Assembly (NCBI GenBank): GCA_024500155.1
Contig: CM044876.1
Location: forward strand, 8,747,001-8,811,000
DNA from: Chenopodium formosanum
Lineage: Eukaryota > Streptophyta > Magnoliopsida > Caryophyllales > Amaranthaceae
Length of the DNA: 64,000 bases
Direction: 5' to 3'
In this document: one piece after another, positions 1-11,550 of the stretch
Numbering within the stretch: position 1 is the first letter of the stretch
How the letters are laid out: each line of letters starts with the position of its first letter
Program-made: the position numbers and the translations under genes
Notes under the pieces: model-generated
The model's database searches: none
Told to the model about the DNA's origin: nothing
The model's input: the letters and a program-made list of their open reading frames with translations, nothing else

Positions 1-557
1 TGCCCATCATCACTTATAAGAAATAAAAATAATCGCACGGGAATCAAGTACTTTTAAAGCAGGAAGTCTTGTCTAGTACAAGAGTAGGAGTCGTATTCTC
101 GAGTAAGCATGTGGCTTAGCTAGTTAGCTTAGACGAGAGTAAACCCGGACAAGTTTTGTCCAATTCCCGTTGGAGGATAACAACTTTATCAAGTGACAAC
201 CATTAATACAAGAAGACATGGAAAATAATATGCATTTCCATCTGCATTGGTTGAAACAAAGCAGGGAAAGAAAGGTATGAAACAGAAAACCCTAGGTAAA
301 GGGTTACACCTTTGCGAGGCTAAAAGTTAATCGAAAAGTGCATGGAAGAAAGAGATTGTCGTCCCTCCACCCCCCCCCCCCCCTCCCCCCTCTCTCTCCC
401 ACTTTCACTCAAAACAGAGAGGGGGGAAAAAGCACTAGGGAAAGGGAATACAAGATCAGTACAATCAAATACAGAGCACAAAAAACAGATGAGACCAAAA
501 ATGAGCCTCAAGCAAAGCTATGATAGCAGTACAAGGCACCAAAAAAGAATACACAAA
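1..557. other. Non-coding stretch left of the last recognised lipase exon
   Basis: No coding exon was recognised. It is probably intron of the lipase gene. A C-rich then CT-rich tract lies near 367-400. Short open frames here are low-complexity and show no family similarity. Confidence 0.5.
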
Positions 558-561
558 TTAC

Positions 562-3500
562 CTCTGAAATCTTGATCTATAAGATCTCATTGAATGCGAT
601 TGTAAAAGATCCTTCAATTCAGCAATCATAGATTTGACCTGAAAATGTCTTTGCCAGTAAAAAGCAAAGAAACTGAGAAGTTCTGAAATACAGACGAAAG
701 TGGCATCACAGTTCTAAAATTTCTATTAAATTATGTATATATATAGACATATAGCACAAAACCACAAAGTGGATAATTTAATAGAAATTTTAGTACTTTG
801 AAACAAATCTTTCAATAAAGTTCTCCAAATGATATCATATATTCCAAAAAACAAAAACCATACCGATGTCAACTTTGAGTACTCTGCATCAGATAGAGAT
901 TCCGCCGATGATGCCCCCAACAAGTACAGCTATTAAAAAAAAGACATGTTGAATAGTTTCTCTCGCATTCAATTGCAGAATAAACCAGATAAACTTAAGC
1001 AGTTACCTCGCCGAAAGGCACGTATGATGGTAAAGAAGGCATTCTGCCCCATGCTCTTCCATCCCCTTCATTGTTGCCACTTTTCTCAGGTACCTTTCTG
1101 ACAACATCTGAAGCTGACACCTTCAAATCATATTCAGATATTGGCTTAAGAGAAACACTATCACAACCTTCTTCAATTTCTAACGATTGTGGTGCAGCTA
1201 CATTATCAGAAGATGTAGAATCAGAATTAGCTACAGTGGGTGCTTTATCAGAATCTTCTTCACTTTTCTTTCCAGTTAAATGTCTTCTAATACCCTCTAA
1301 AGGAACAAGACGAGACAATCTCCAAAATGGGGTCTGAACAGGGCCAACACCAAGAACCAACTGCTCTCCTTCATTCTCTTTCTGTTTTTCGCCTTGCTTC
1401 TCTTTCAGTTTCCCATATTCTAATACCACCCCAGCATTCCCTTGATCACCAGTTGACGATGAAGCAGCAGCACCACCATCAACTGATGGAGTCTGCGCAT
1501 TATTATAATGATCAAAATACGCTGGGGATAAAAATCGAGGTATCAAGTCTTCTGGAATACAATAAGTCTTAAAATAATGGTGCCATCCTTTTCGATCAAC
1601 AAAACTGGATAATGAACCAAAAAATAAAGCTTATTGTCACGTAAAATCGTGTCATAGAAATTCCATTTTAGTATGTAAATAATGATGAGTGATCAACTAA
1701 ATAATAAAACTTACTCTCTGAGAGCTGCATTCCCAACAGGGGGCTGGGAGAATGTAATACATCTGACTTGTAGCTTTTCATTGTCTTTCATTGGAGAAGA
1801 CACAGCAATAGCTCTTAAAATAGCTAGTGTGGCCAGTGCTGCAACCTATGATCAAAGCAAGACAGCATAATTGATAATTGCAATGATTTACACTCATCAA
1901 GGAAAACAGATAAGATGAAGCAAAATTTCCAAGTACACTCACAGCTCCACCTAGAGAATGCCCACACAAGACAAGTTTGCGCTTCTTCTTCTGAGCAAGC
2001 CTGTACAACTCAAAGGCCGGTATACCTTTAGCCCGAGACATGAAACCCTGTAATTAAATTATTTCAAAAGACAATTGATAATGAAAGCATAAAAATCAAT
2101 TTCACATGCGCTATAACAAGATATAGGCATTCAAGACTATGAACTCTAATCAAACAACAAAGCTATACACTGTCATCATACTCTATGAGCAGCAGGTCTC
2201 AGCTTGTGTTTCAACTGCTTAGGTTTAGATTCCGTCTTTGCATGACAATCTACATTTCCTTTTCGCCCATTGTACATATCTGACTCAGCAATATCAGTTT
2301 CTTCCATAACTTCCATGTCATCTTCGTGAAATAAAGCTCCTTGAAATATATTGGCATCGGCCATCACATCTCTGTTGTTCAAGGACATCATGTGAATCAG
2401 AAAATGTGGAAGAAGTACGCAAAATAAATTTAAATAAAGAGTCTAAATGACATACTTGTACTCCCTTGTCCCAACGAAAGAAGCAAATAAAGTGTCACCT
2501 GCTTCTGCCAACAGGTATCTGTAATTTTTATTAAAAAAAAAAACAAAATCAAATAAAAAAGAACCCATGATAAAACAAACAAACAGCTCACTGGATTACA
2601 CACATCCTACATTACCTCTCCACCACTAGCCAAAACAAGTCCTATTCTACAGTATTAGGAATGTAACACTCAACACACACACACATATAACGGTCAACAC
2701 ACACACATATAACGGTCAACACACACACACACACACACATATGAAGACAATACTCCTTTGGTTTGCAATATTAACATGTAAAAGATGATAACTTTCATGC
2801 CCATTGAACATGGAATTAAAAACAAAGCCATTATGATGTCACAATAGCAACCGCAACTTCAACCAAAATTTATATCTAAACCACCAAATACATCTAAACT
2901 TGATCAAAAATTTCTTGATGGATAGAGTGTAGATGAGATAAAGCCAAAATGCAAACTTTACTTCTTCGAAACTATTGAAGAAGATAAGTATAAGCACCGC
3001 TAGAGATAAAGTATCAAAAGACATTACAACTTTTATGATATCTTCCATGATATATAGTTTGATTACAGAAATATATAACTCTGCTTTTCCACCATAACAA
3101 AATTAAACAGGGAAGATAGCTGCTATGTAGAAATTCAAGTCTAGAACAGTGAATTTGAACTAATAAGGATCCAATAATAGACACTAACAAACTAAGACAG
3201 AGAATTTGAACTCCTAAATTTAAGATATGATCATCCCAATTCTAGCCAGCTCGCAGAGGAGTCCAGCAGATAAGACTTCAAGGAATCCTATCCAAGAAAT
3301 TTAGAAAATTTAGAGCTGAGCAGATAAGGATAGCTTAACCCAGATGTGATCAATGTATAAAAAAGCTCTCAAGGCACACAAAATAACACCTTCCCTCTTT
3401 GAACTGAGTCGCACAATATAAAACGTTGCTTATAGTGCCTTAGGCGCACCGCATTGAGTGTGCCTCGCCCAGAGGGAAAAAAGGCGCTCTACCCTAATCG

Positions 3501-5247
3501 CCTGGTGCCTAGGCACACCTTATACACTGGATGTTATGACTGATGATCTTAGCTAGCGTAGTTGTCTACCGTATAACTTCACTATGTGATGCCAAGGAAA
3601 CAAATTTGATATGCTACAATGGTCTATCAAGAAGTAAAATGTTATGTACAATGACATGCCATACATCTCCATAGGCAAATTAGAAATGATTGCTTCTCCA
3701 CAAAATCAAAAGACAAAAAATAGGGACTAAAAAAACAGACTTACAGATTGCAGAGAAGCCTTGACATCATACTCCCTTCGCTTTTTTAAGTGCACAATTT
3801 CCTTAAACCTCCATTTTTTAAGTGACATTAAATAATTTTTCTTTCCTCATGGTCTCCGTTATTACATTATTATTTCACCCATCACACATTTTAACATTTA
3901 ATTCTCCAACAAACCACCCTACTTATACACCCTATATATTTCTCCTCAAACTCAGGGCACAAGTGAGTGTGTCAGTTAAAAAAAATAGAGGGAGAAATTG
4001 TTAACTTTAAAAGGAGCAAATGAACGCAAAACCAATTCAGAGGTCAATGGTGGGATGTCAAGGCATATAAAGCATGACAAGCCATCTACGTTCATCAAGT
4101 AGAATGACATTTATTTTTGAAGAAATGATCTCTATGTTATTCCAAAAACCAGAGATTAATTATGTTAACTGATACCAAACGGTGACATGGCTACAAGCTG
4201 CTATTGCCTGAACCTTAAATATTTTAGGAATAAGTAATGCAAAAATCAGAAGTATCATAAGCAAGTAAGTCGTACATTTATGAAACAATAACTTCCAAAT
4301 TTGAATAACGAATACACGTTAACACTTCAGCCAAACAAAAGATACCTATGTGGAACATGGTCAAGAGACGGCTGAACACGCTCCAAACAAATGACTTCCC
4401 CTCCAAAGTCAGCTTTAAACTTGTTTACCGCTCGAATTAGCTCGGTTGCAGGCCTCTATGATCAAAAATAGCAACAAGCAATAAATATCTGAGCTAAATG
4501 CAGAAAAAATAAGCACATAAACTACTAATACACACTACTTGATTGTACTAGCTAAGTGTTTAAAAGCCTAAATCTCTCGTTTCAACACAGCACGAATTAT
4601 AGTAAAACCACACCGAAATCCCTGGTTCGAAATACATAATATACACAATGACATTCGTACAACACGACATAAAGCTCTAATTGCCTTTCAATACCTCTCC
4701 AGTTTTCACAATCATCATATCATACATAAAATTTACGGCATTATTAACAAAACTCAGCTCTCGGTATCAACAAACTCATTCAAATTACACAGCATTTGAT
4801 TTTTATAAGAAACTCATCCTTCTTAATAACAATTACACTAACTAGTTCAACTAGCAGAAAACAAACATATTTCCAGAAATTCCAGCAATTTTCCAAATTC
4901 AAACTCAGAAAAATCAATTAAACACAAAACAAAAACAATCAAAAACTTCAAAATTCAGGAAAAACCTTGTAAACACACTCAGAAAGAACCATGCAACAAA
5001 GAATATCCTGCAAATCAGAAACTGATTCAGCCTTAACAGCGCGACAAAGATCTTGAAGTTGCTTCTTCCTTCTCTCATACTCTTCTTGAAGCTTCCTACG
5101 TTGTTCTCGATCAGTCGACCATGGCGGCCACTTCACTCCTACCCAACCTCGAAACTGCGGCAATGGCGGAAGTTGAAGTTTCGGGAACTTAGAAGTTTGA
5201 TCTTTGATCCAACCCTCTAATTTGCGTTGTAATCCTTCGACATTCAT
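562..5247 (-). CDS. Class 3 lipase (mono/diacylglycerol lipase-like), 3' end probably outside window
   Basis: Nine exons can be joined in frame with GT-AG introns: 4966-5247, 4346-4455, 2456-2518, 2182-2371, 1943-2047, 1715-1845, 1007-1604, 864-929 and 562-638, giving about 541 residues. The ATG at 5245-5247 opens a Lipase_3 N-terminal region (starts MNVEGLQRKLEGW). The nucleophile elbow GHSLGG lies near residues 244-249, with Ser246 the expected catalytic serine of an alpha/beta-hydrolase. Downstream are CITFSQPPVGNAAL and GWHHYFKTYCIPEDLIPRFL, typical of the plant family annotated as calmodulin-binding heat-shock/lipase proteins. Such enzymes are expected to hydrolyse acylglycerols. The last exon ends in a split codon at a GT donor, and relatives continue beyond this point, so the C terminus is probably left of position 1. 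Reading straight on would meet TAA at 558-560. No continuing exon was found in 1-557. Introns are ordinary except for a 1.8 kb second intron carrying repeats. Confidence 0.85.
2673..2743. repeat. (AC)n blocks separated by 'atataacggtca'
   Basis: Three blocks of alternating A/C are separated by two copies of the same short linker (atataacggtca), so it is a compound microsatellite/minisatellite. It lies in the second intron of the lipase gene. Confidence 0.85.
3768..4035. mobile_element. Degenerate Stowaway-like MITE
   Basis: The left end ctcccttcgcttttttaagt resembles the ctccctccgt end of plant Stowaway-type MITEs. The right end (near 4005-4035, ttaaaaggagcaaatgaacg) is a weak inverted match. 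It lies in the long second intron of the lipase gene. No TA duplication could be confirmed. Confidence 0.3.
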
Positions 5248-7163
5248 CGCTGATCATTGAAAATTTTCGATTGTTTGGTAGAAATCCCTAACCCTAATTT
5301 CAATTTGAAATTGAATTGGTAATTTGAAGAAGATATAATTTGTTGTGAGAAAATTTTGTGGATTAGATATGAAAAGGGGGAATGAGAAAAAGTATATACT
5401 GAGGAATCGAACTCCCGCGATTTAGGAATGTTATTGAAATCGATAATTGTAGAATTTTTGGAGTTTTTTTGTTGCGAATTTTGTCTCTTTTTTTTTAATG
5501 AAAGATAAGTGTTGAAAGAGATTGGTGGCCCAATAATTTGTTTTGGATTGGCCCATTAAGTTGCTAAAATTGGATTGAAAGTTTGAAAATTGAAACTCTA
5601 TGGTGTCCACAACATAATTTTTTTTTTTTTTTTTTTTGAAGACTCCACAACACAATCTATTGATTTTTAATGATATGGTAGGTTACTCAAACAATAAAAT
5701 TTTCGTTAAAACCCCACTAAATCTTTCTAAGTAGATCATTGAAGTATTGATAGTAAGCTTCATTTTAAATTTACCAATGCATATCACGAGTTTGACTTGC
5801 GATTCGCCGATTATATATTGTTATTAACCTTATTGCAATACATCATATCCTTGACACAACAATGTGGTGTGTCACATAGAAAAATTTGTGAATGAACTAT
5901 AAGTTATGTCTCATAAGTTTGACAGTACTCCATGGCAAACATTATTATAAAATCGAAGGTTATCCAGTATCTCTTACTTAGTATAAGTAGGAGTATATAT
6001 TATCTACTTTCTTACTTTTAAAGCTGAGTGATCATTTGTTTGGCATAAAATTAAATATCTATAAAGTATTTATATACTTTGGAAGTAATAAATTGATATG
6101 TTTAATTTTCTTTAACAAGAGTTGTAATTCCTAATAACCCTATTTTTTTTCTATAATATGCACCTATAACGAAACAAACATATATCTATAGATCTCACAA
6201 AAAGCAACTTCAATCGCGAGAATTGAAATTTTTAACATGTGGCTTTTAGGTCGAACTACCGAAACACTGATCCTCCTAATCTCTATCAATTGAAAGTCCA
6301 AACATGTGTGGATGAAGCTACAATACATGAAAGCAATGCAAATCTAAAACTCTTAGCTTTAAAGGTTTAGGAATATTGACAATACACCAAATAATTGTTG
6401 AGCTAATAAAAAGGAGGTCATTAAAGGAGTCCACATGATGGAATCCTAAACCCACCGTTGTCCTTGATTTCACAAAGCTTGTTTCACACATTGTGTATGT
6501 GCAACTGCAACTTCCTCTCCCCTTCCCTCCTTTCTAACACCTAACCCTCAAACCTTTTTAGTCTTTATTTAATTCTTTACACATTCTAAAGTCAAATCTC
6601 ATTTTTTAACTTGTTACAAAACATAACGAATACTTCCCTAAATAGCAAACTTACTACAACGAACTTTACAACTCTTACAGTATGGTAAAGACTAAAGAGT
6701 AATTGTAATTTATCTTCCTTTTTCGGTTTTTCCAATACACTACATGTATAGCATGTAGTATTTGCATAGGGCTTGCTTAAATAAGAAATATTTGGTCAGA
6801 GTAACTACAATGTAGTACGTACTAGTTAAGTAGCTAAACAAACTACATGAATTTAAGTTTCCTAATAACGGAATGATGCAATTTTTTCATTTTATGCAGT
6901 TAGTTTAGTCAATATGTAACTTGACTAAGATGTTCTTGGAGTATTTGTCTAGATGATGGAAATTAGTTACATTATACTCAACTAAGTTATAATGATAGAT
7001 TGTAAGTTCCAATAAACTCAAATTTTACCCTAAACATGAGTGTGGGTTACGTACCCAAATTCAATAAGCTCTAAACTATATAATCATGTAAGAATCTTGT
7101 TAAATTCGTGACAATTTATACTTTTTAAATAAAATGAAGAGAAAAAGCCTTAGGAGTGTGGTT
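5248..7163. other. Intergenic, no gene seen
   Basis: This is the shared 5' side of the minus-strand lipase gene and the plus-strand DOMON-b561 gene. It is AT-rich with T runs (for example 5619-5637). No protein, RNA gene or delimited transposon was recognised. Confidence 0.6.
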
Positions 7164-7525
7164 AGGCTTGTCAATTTTTAACCCGACTCAATTCCAAAAT
7201 CGAGTGACTGAAAGAGAACCCAAATTCAAGGAAGTGGAGTTGGCTTGATGGTAGCACTCCCATCTCGTAACCTCAAGGTTACGGGATCGATCCTTGCCTT
7301 CAGCATATGCTGGAATTTCCCCCGCCCCTCGTTGTACCCACCCTTGCAGCTCATATGAATCAAAAAAAAGAGAACCCCGAACAGAAATCAACCCAATATA
7401 CTAATTCATTTAGCATATTTTATAATGACGCAAATCATTTTAACCACTCTAACCAAAAAAACACGAAATTTGACACAAATCCAACTCATTGACCCAAATT
7501 GACAATTTGACAGCTCTATTACTAG
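7164..7525. mobile_element. hAT-like MITE interrupted by a SINE
   Basis: The left end aggcttgtcaattttt and the right end ttgacagctctatta are inverted matches of the TAGGGCTGTCAA type seen in plant hAT-derived MITEs. An imperfect 8-bp duplication gtgtggtt (7156-7163) and gtgtggct (7526-7533) flanks it. A SINE sits inside. The boundaries are approximate. Confidence 0.35.
7222..7367 (+). mobile_element. tRNA-derived SINE
   Basis: The body begins with a tRNA-like head. It has an A-box-like ggcttgatggtag and a B-box-like gggatcgatcc about 40 bp later. An A-rich tail ends near 7367. The short direct repeat aaagagaaccc flanks it at 7211-7221 and 7368-7378 and is read as its target-site duplication. 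No open frame is expected. Confidence 0.6.
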
Positions 7526-7679
7526 GTGTGGCTAGGCCAAACACACTCTAAACATTTTAAATTTTCACTCATTACACAAAAATTCGCGTGACAAATCCCA
7601 TACTTCTCCTCTGTCCCCAATTTCGAAACGTCACCCTCTCATTGGCTACTCCACCTCCACTAACTAATTTTCTCTCTCC

Positions 7680-7686
7680 TATTTAA
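7680..7686 (+). promoter_or_regulatory. TATA-like box of the DOMON-b561 gene
   Basis: tatttaa lies 63 bp upstream of the ATG at 7750 in a pyrimidine-rich leader. An inverted CCAAT (attgg at 7641-7645) lies about 35 bp further upstream. The spacing suits a short 5' UTR starting near 7712. Confidence 0.5.
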
Positions 7687-7749
7687 CCCCTTCTCCCTTC
7701 CCCATTCCTCTCTACTTTCCCAACCTCACTTTCCTCTTCTTCTTCATCA

Positions 7750-8439
7750 ATGGCGTTTCTTCATTCCTCCATTACTTTCTCTCTCCTCTTCCTTCTAACC
7801 ACTCTCCCACTTTCTCTCTCCTCAACCTGCACCTCCCCAAAGCTCACTTCCACCTACAAATCATGTACCGAACTCCCATCTCTCACCTCATCACTCCACT
7901 ACTCATATAACCACTCGAATAAATCGCTTTCTATCGCTTTTACGGCAACCCCGCCTTCGGCTTCTGGCTGGGTTGCCTGGGGCATTAACCCTATTGGTAC
8001 CGGCATGGCCGGTACCCAAGCCATTGTCGCTTTCAAAGATACCGACGGTTCGATGTCTGTCAAGACCTTCAATCTCTCGTCGTATTCCGACATTATTGAA
8101 GGAAAGTTGTCTTTTCCGGTTTTCGAAAAACGCGCGGTTTTTAACGCTGCTGATGGGTCGATTACTATTTTCGCAAGCGTCGCAAATTCTGGTACTGGAA
8201 AGATTAACCATGTTTGGCAAGTTGGTCCTGGTGTTTCGAAAGGTTTTCCTGAGAAACACGAGTTTAAACCCGAGAATCTTCAGTCGAAAGGTACTTTGGA
8301 TTTAAACGGAGGAGCAAGTAGTGGCAGTAAAGCGTCGGAAACTGCGAGTGATGCTGCTACTAAGAAGAGAAATGTGGGTTTATTGTTACTTCTTTCGAGT
8401 TTGGTTGTTGGTTTGTTTTCTGTTTTTGGGTGTTCTTAG
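7750..8439 (+). CDS. Possible intron-retained isoform: DOMON-only, GPI-anchor-like
   Basis: Without splicing at 8374 the frame runs to TAG at 8437-8439 and gives 229 residues. The last 21 residues come from intron sequence and form a hydrophobic run (VGLLLLLSSLVVGLFSVFG). It follows small residues (GGASSGSKASETASDAAT), which is the layout of a GPI-anchor signal. The product would resemble AIR12, a DOMON protein without b561 helices. An aataaa at 8644-8649 could serve its 3' end. That the frame is open is seen directly. Use of the isoform is inferred. Confidence 0.4.
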   Translation: MAFLHSSITFSLLFLLTTLPLSLSSTCTSPKLTSTYKSCTELPSLTSSLHYSYNHSNKSLSIAFTATPPSASGWVAWGINPIGTGMAGTQAIVAFKDTDGSMSVKTFNLSSYSDIIEGKLSFPVFEKRAVFNAADGSITIFASVANSGTGKINHVWQVGPGVSKGFPEKHEFKPENLQSKGTLDLNGGASSGSKASETASDAATKKRNVGLLLLLSSLVVGLFSVFGCS

Positions 8440-10014
8440 ATTCTGGGAAAATTGAGGTTTTTATGGATCAATTATGATTCTTTCCACTTAATTAAAATAC
8501 TATATAATTGTGTAGTGCTCTATATATCCATAATTGATAAAAAAGAAGAAAAAAAATTGCAGTATTAGTGAAATTGGATGTTATGGTTAGATTATAGTAG
8601 TAGATTGTACGCTCTGTTTGATGATCAGATCAGAAAGTGTTTGAATAAATTTTGTTAGAACAATTTTAAGCATTAAATACAGGCCTTTCTGTTTGATTAT
8701 ATCTCTTTTTGGTGCAATGAGAGATGTGGACGGGATTCGATCTCAGATAACGCTACGAGTCTTTAATCAACTAAGCTAGCTGACATCTACTTCGACTAGT
8801 TGTTAAATGTGTGTTAACTGAAATTCAGTGTTGATCAACCACCAGTCAACCATAGTTCATACCAAGAGGAACTACTGGTCAAACACACAAGAAATGTTTG
8901 TGATTTCATATTTATTTTCTGGGATCTCACTGTTAGCTTTAAAGCTACTTCTTGTTGTAGTTGAGATTCTGAAATTGACTTTTTATGTTAATTTTTATTC
9001 ATATATAGAAATTCCTGAAACAATGTTCTTTAATTTTTAGCTGTCATTGTTTTCCTGAATTGCATGTCAGAATTATGATTGCCAACTACCCCATTTGAAT
9101 TAAATTTCTGTTAAAATGTTCATGTTATTTTGCTGATATCATATTGACAATTTTGGTATCTTGGTTTGTTGAATTTTCAGACTCATGGAATTCTGAATGC
9201 AATTAGTTGGGGATTATTGTTTCCACTTGGAGCTATTATTGCAAGATACATGAGAACATTTGAATCTGCAGATCCTGTATGGTTTTATGTTCATGTTTCT
9301 TGTCAAATTTCTGGTTATGCTATCGGTGTTGCCGGCTGGTCCACCGGACTTCAGCTCGGAAGCGAGTCTGTAGGGATTGTTTATTCGAGTCATCGCTACA
9401 TTGGCATTGCCCTCTTCGCCCTGGCTACTCTGCAGGTAACTCTTTCTTGCTGTTTTATAAACACTTCATTCAACTGTGATATAAGCCTATTTGTACCTTG
9501 AAGATCTGAATGTAGATTTGACCTGTGATATTTGAAGGTTTAATAGGGTTCAGAACATCAGATATTTCCGAAATTAATGCAACTCTTAACAATTCTTGAT
9601 ATGATGTTCTGATTTTTTGTCTAATAACTCAACTAAATGTTAGTATGGTACCAAATGGTCCCTTAAGTTGTGGGACTTTAGTGATTGTTGTTTGCCCCAT
9701 TTGCTGAGGGGCTATTCTCATTTTGGACTGCTCTGATCTTGCAGATTTTCGCGCTGTTTCTAAGACCAAAGAAAGAGCACAAGTTGAGATTTTACTGGAA
9801 CATATATCACCACGGCATTGGGTATGCCATCATTATCCTCGGAATCATCAATGTATTCAAAGGCTTAAAAATACTCGAACCTGAAAAGAAATGGAAATCA
9901 ACATACGTTACCATTCTTATCGTGTTGGGTGGCATAACTGCAGTACTAGAAGTCTTTACCTGGATCGTTGTCCTACGAAAAAAATCTAGTAGATCCACCA
10001 AACCCTACGCTTGA
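7750..10014 (+). CDS. DOMON + cytochrome b561 membrane protein (CYB561-DOMON type)
   Basis: Three exons join in phase 0: 7750-8373, 9181-9435 and 9745-10014, giving 382 residues, the usual family size. Residues 1-24 are a signal peptide. The DOMON domain (about 45-190) carries Met86 and His170, spaced 84 apart like the haem ligands reported for AIR12. The first junction reads KKRN-THGILNA, matching the family's linker into the first b561 helix. The b561 part has four helix histidines, in THGILN, FYVHVSCQ, SSHRYIG and WNIYHHG, which bind two haems and pass electrons across the membrane, probably from ascorbate. KKSSRSTKPYA forms a basic cytosolic tail. The first donor (aat|gtgggt) is weak, and intron 1 remains open to a stop at 8439, giving a possible short form. 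A less likely alternative is two separate genes. Confidence 0.87.
8700..8790 (-). mobile_element. tRNA-like SINE fragment in intron 1 of the DOMON-b561 gene
   Basis: On the minus strand the sequence reads tagcttagttgatta (A-box-like) and then gagatcgaatcccg (B-box-like). It ends in a short A-rich stretch, seen as T's on the plus strand at 8703-8710. This is the pol III promoter layout of a tRNA-derived SINE. No clear target-site duplication was found. Confidence 0.45.
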
Positions 10015-11161
10015 TCAGCTGATGAAAAAGTTCTCAAACACGACGACTCCATTCTTTGGATCATCAAAGCCTGTAAGATGATTAATATGCTTTATAGTTA
10101 ACTTATTCGACAGGGAATATGGCTCCCTCTTGTTGTCTGTCTTTAGTGTATATTGGTTTGAGATAGCTGTGGTACAGAAAAACTCTCATTTTCCGATTAT
10201 TTTGAAGATCATATGTATCTTAGATAGTTGCATATAGGCAGATATTCATAATTATGTGAGCCCATCTTCATTTGTTTGTGTAAGTGTGCTAGATTCTTTT
10301 ACTTCTTTTAGCAAAAATTCACATTTCAGATTTTAGCCTAGAACAGGATTTTATACTGCTTACTATGATATTAGAAATTCACATTTCTTTTATAATGTGT
10401 GCTGCACTCCTGCTCGTTTTTGCTCTTACTTGGTGAATAACAATAACAAGGCACTACCACTAAGCGGACTAATAGTACCATTAGATGTTATAGTCGTACT
10501 ATATACGAAAGTATGTTTGCAATGATAACGGTACTCTACATAATTAGTACTCGTATTCTGTAAAGTGGTAGCAATGGTACTCGTACTGACGTGTTTGGTT
10601 CTGACCGGCAATTACTGTGTTAAACGTCTCAACATGAGACATTCAGACTTCCTAACAAACAACAGTAAATGTAAATTGACCAAGAAGTTGGTGATTGACT
10701 CACTGATACTTACTGATATGAGTTGGGAGCAATTATCTGCATTCAAGAAGGCCGCCAAACTAATTCAAGTTTTGTCAAACGAGATGGAAGCAAGTACGAG
10801 TACTGATGTGCTATTGGCATATTGCAAAGGATGTACGACCACTTTCAAATTTTCCTTTCTCTAATTTTGACAAATTTTGCTTACTATATATGGAGGGTAA
10901 AATATTTCATCCATTTTAAAATACAAAGTAGTTAAGTTGACTTATAATTTACTAGTTTGACCCTTGACCATAATTTACTTAATCTTGCATTGGTAAAACT
11001 TATGAAAAGTTTCTAATACTATAAGAGTTGATATTGAGAAATTTCTTATAAAATATTAGTTGACTATGTTTTTTCTTATATACTTCGTATGTATTAGTGG
11101 TAATTAATTGTTAAAGTTTCTAAGTGGTAATTAATTGTTAAAGTTTCTAAATATTACGAAC
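10015..11161. other. 3' UTR and intergenic, no further gene
   Basis: The 3' UTR of the DOMON-b561 gene is expected in the first few hundred bases. A 99-codon frame at 10565-10864 has no recognisable family, lacks a promoter signal and is not called as a gene. Confidence 0.5.
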
Positions 11162-11163
11162 TA

Positions 11164-11548
11164 CTCCCTCCGTCCCTAAATTACATTCCTCCTTTCTATT
11201 TTTGTTATTCTAAAATTACATTCCTCCTTTCTATTTTTGATAAGTTTTTTTTAGTAAATCAACTCTCTTTTTCTGTTTTATATTTAATGCTTTCTCACTC
11301 TAACTTACCTAACCTCACTCATAATCCTTGGGCCAAATTACAATGAATATGATTGGTTAAAAATTTTCAATTAGAGCATGTGATTGGTCCTTTTTTTTTG
11401 CAAAGGATTGATGACATGTCATGAGTAATAACTACTCTATCTTTGTACTTCCCATTGCATTATCTAATAATTGTTATTTGTCTTATTCTTCCCTCCTTAA
11501 TTCCCGTGTAAATTTCCAAAGAGGAATGTAATTTAGGGACGGAGGGAG
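11164..11548. mobile_element. Stowaway-like MITE, 'attacattcctcc' family, copy 1
   Basis: The ends ctccctccgtccctaaatta and its reverse complement flank 385 bp. TA dinucleotides lie immediately outside (11162-11163, 11549-11550). The inverted repeat runs on through acattcctcc. There is no coding capacity, so any transposition depends on a mariner-type transposase elsewhere. A second copy lies at 48851-49232. Confidence 0.85.
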
Positions 11549-11550
11549 TA

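Noticed and set aside
558..638. True stop codon of the lipase gene at 558-560
   Set aside because: Not accepted as the likely end, because the split codon, GT donor and longer relatives suggest continuation off the left edge; it stays possible.
2673..2743. CRISPR-like array
   Set aside because: Short AC blocks with linkers in a plant intron; a simple-sequence repeat.
7903..8259. 118- and 110-codon frames overlapping the DOMON exon on other frames
   Set aside because: They are shadows of the real coding exon, with no domain or signal of their own.
10565..10864. 99-codon plus-strand frame with a hydrophobic start
   Set aside because: No recognised family, no promoter or codon signal, and the length is within chance for this window.
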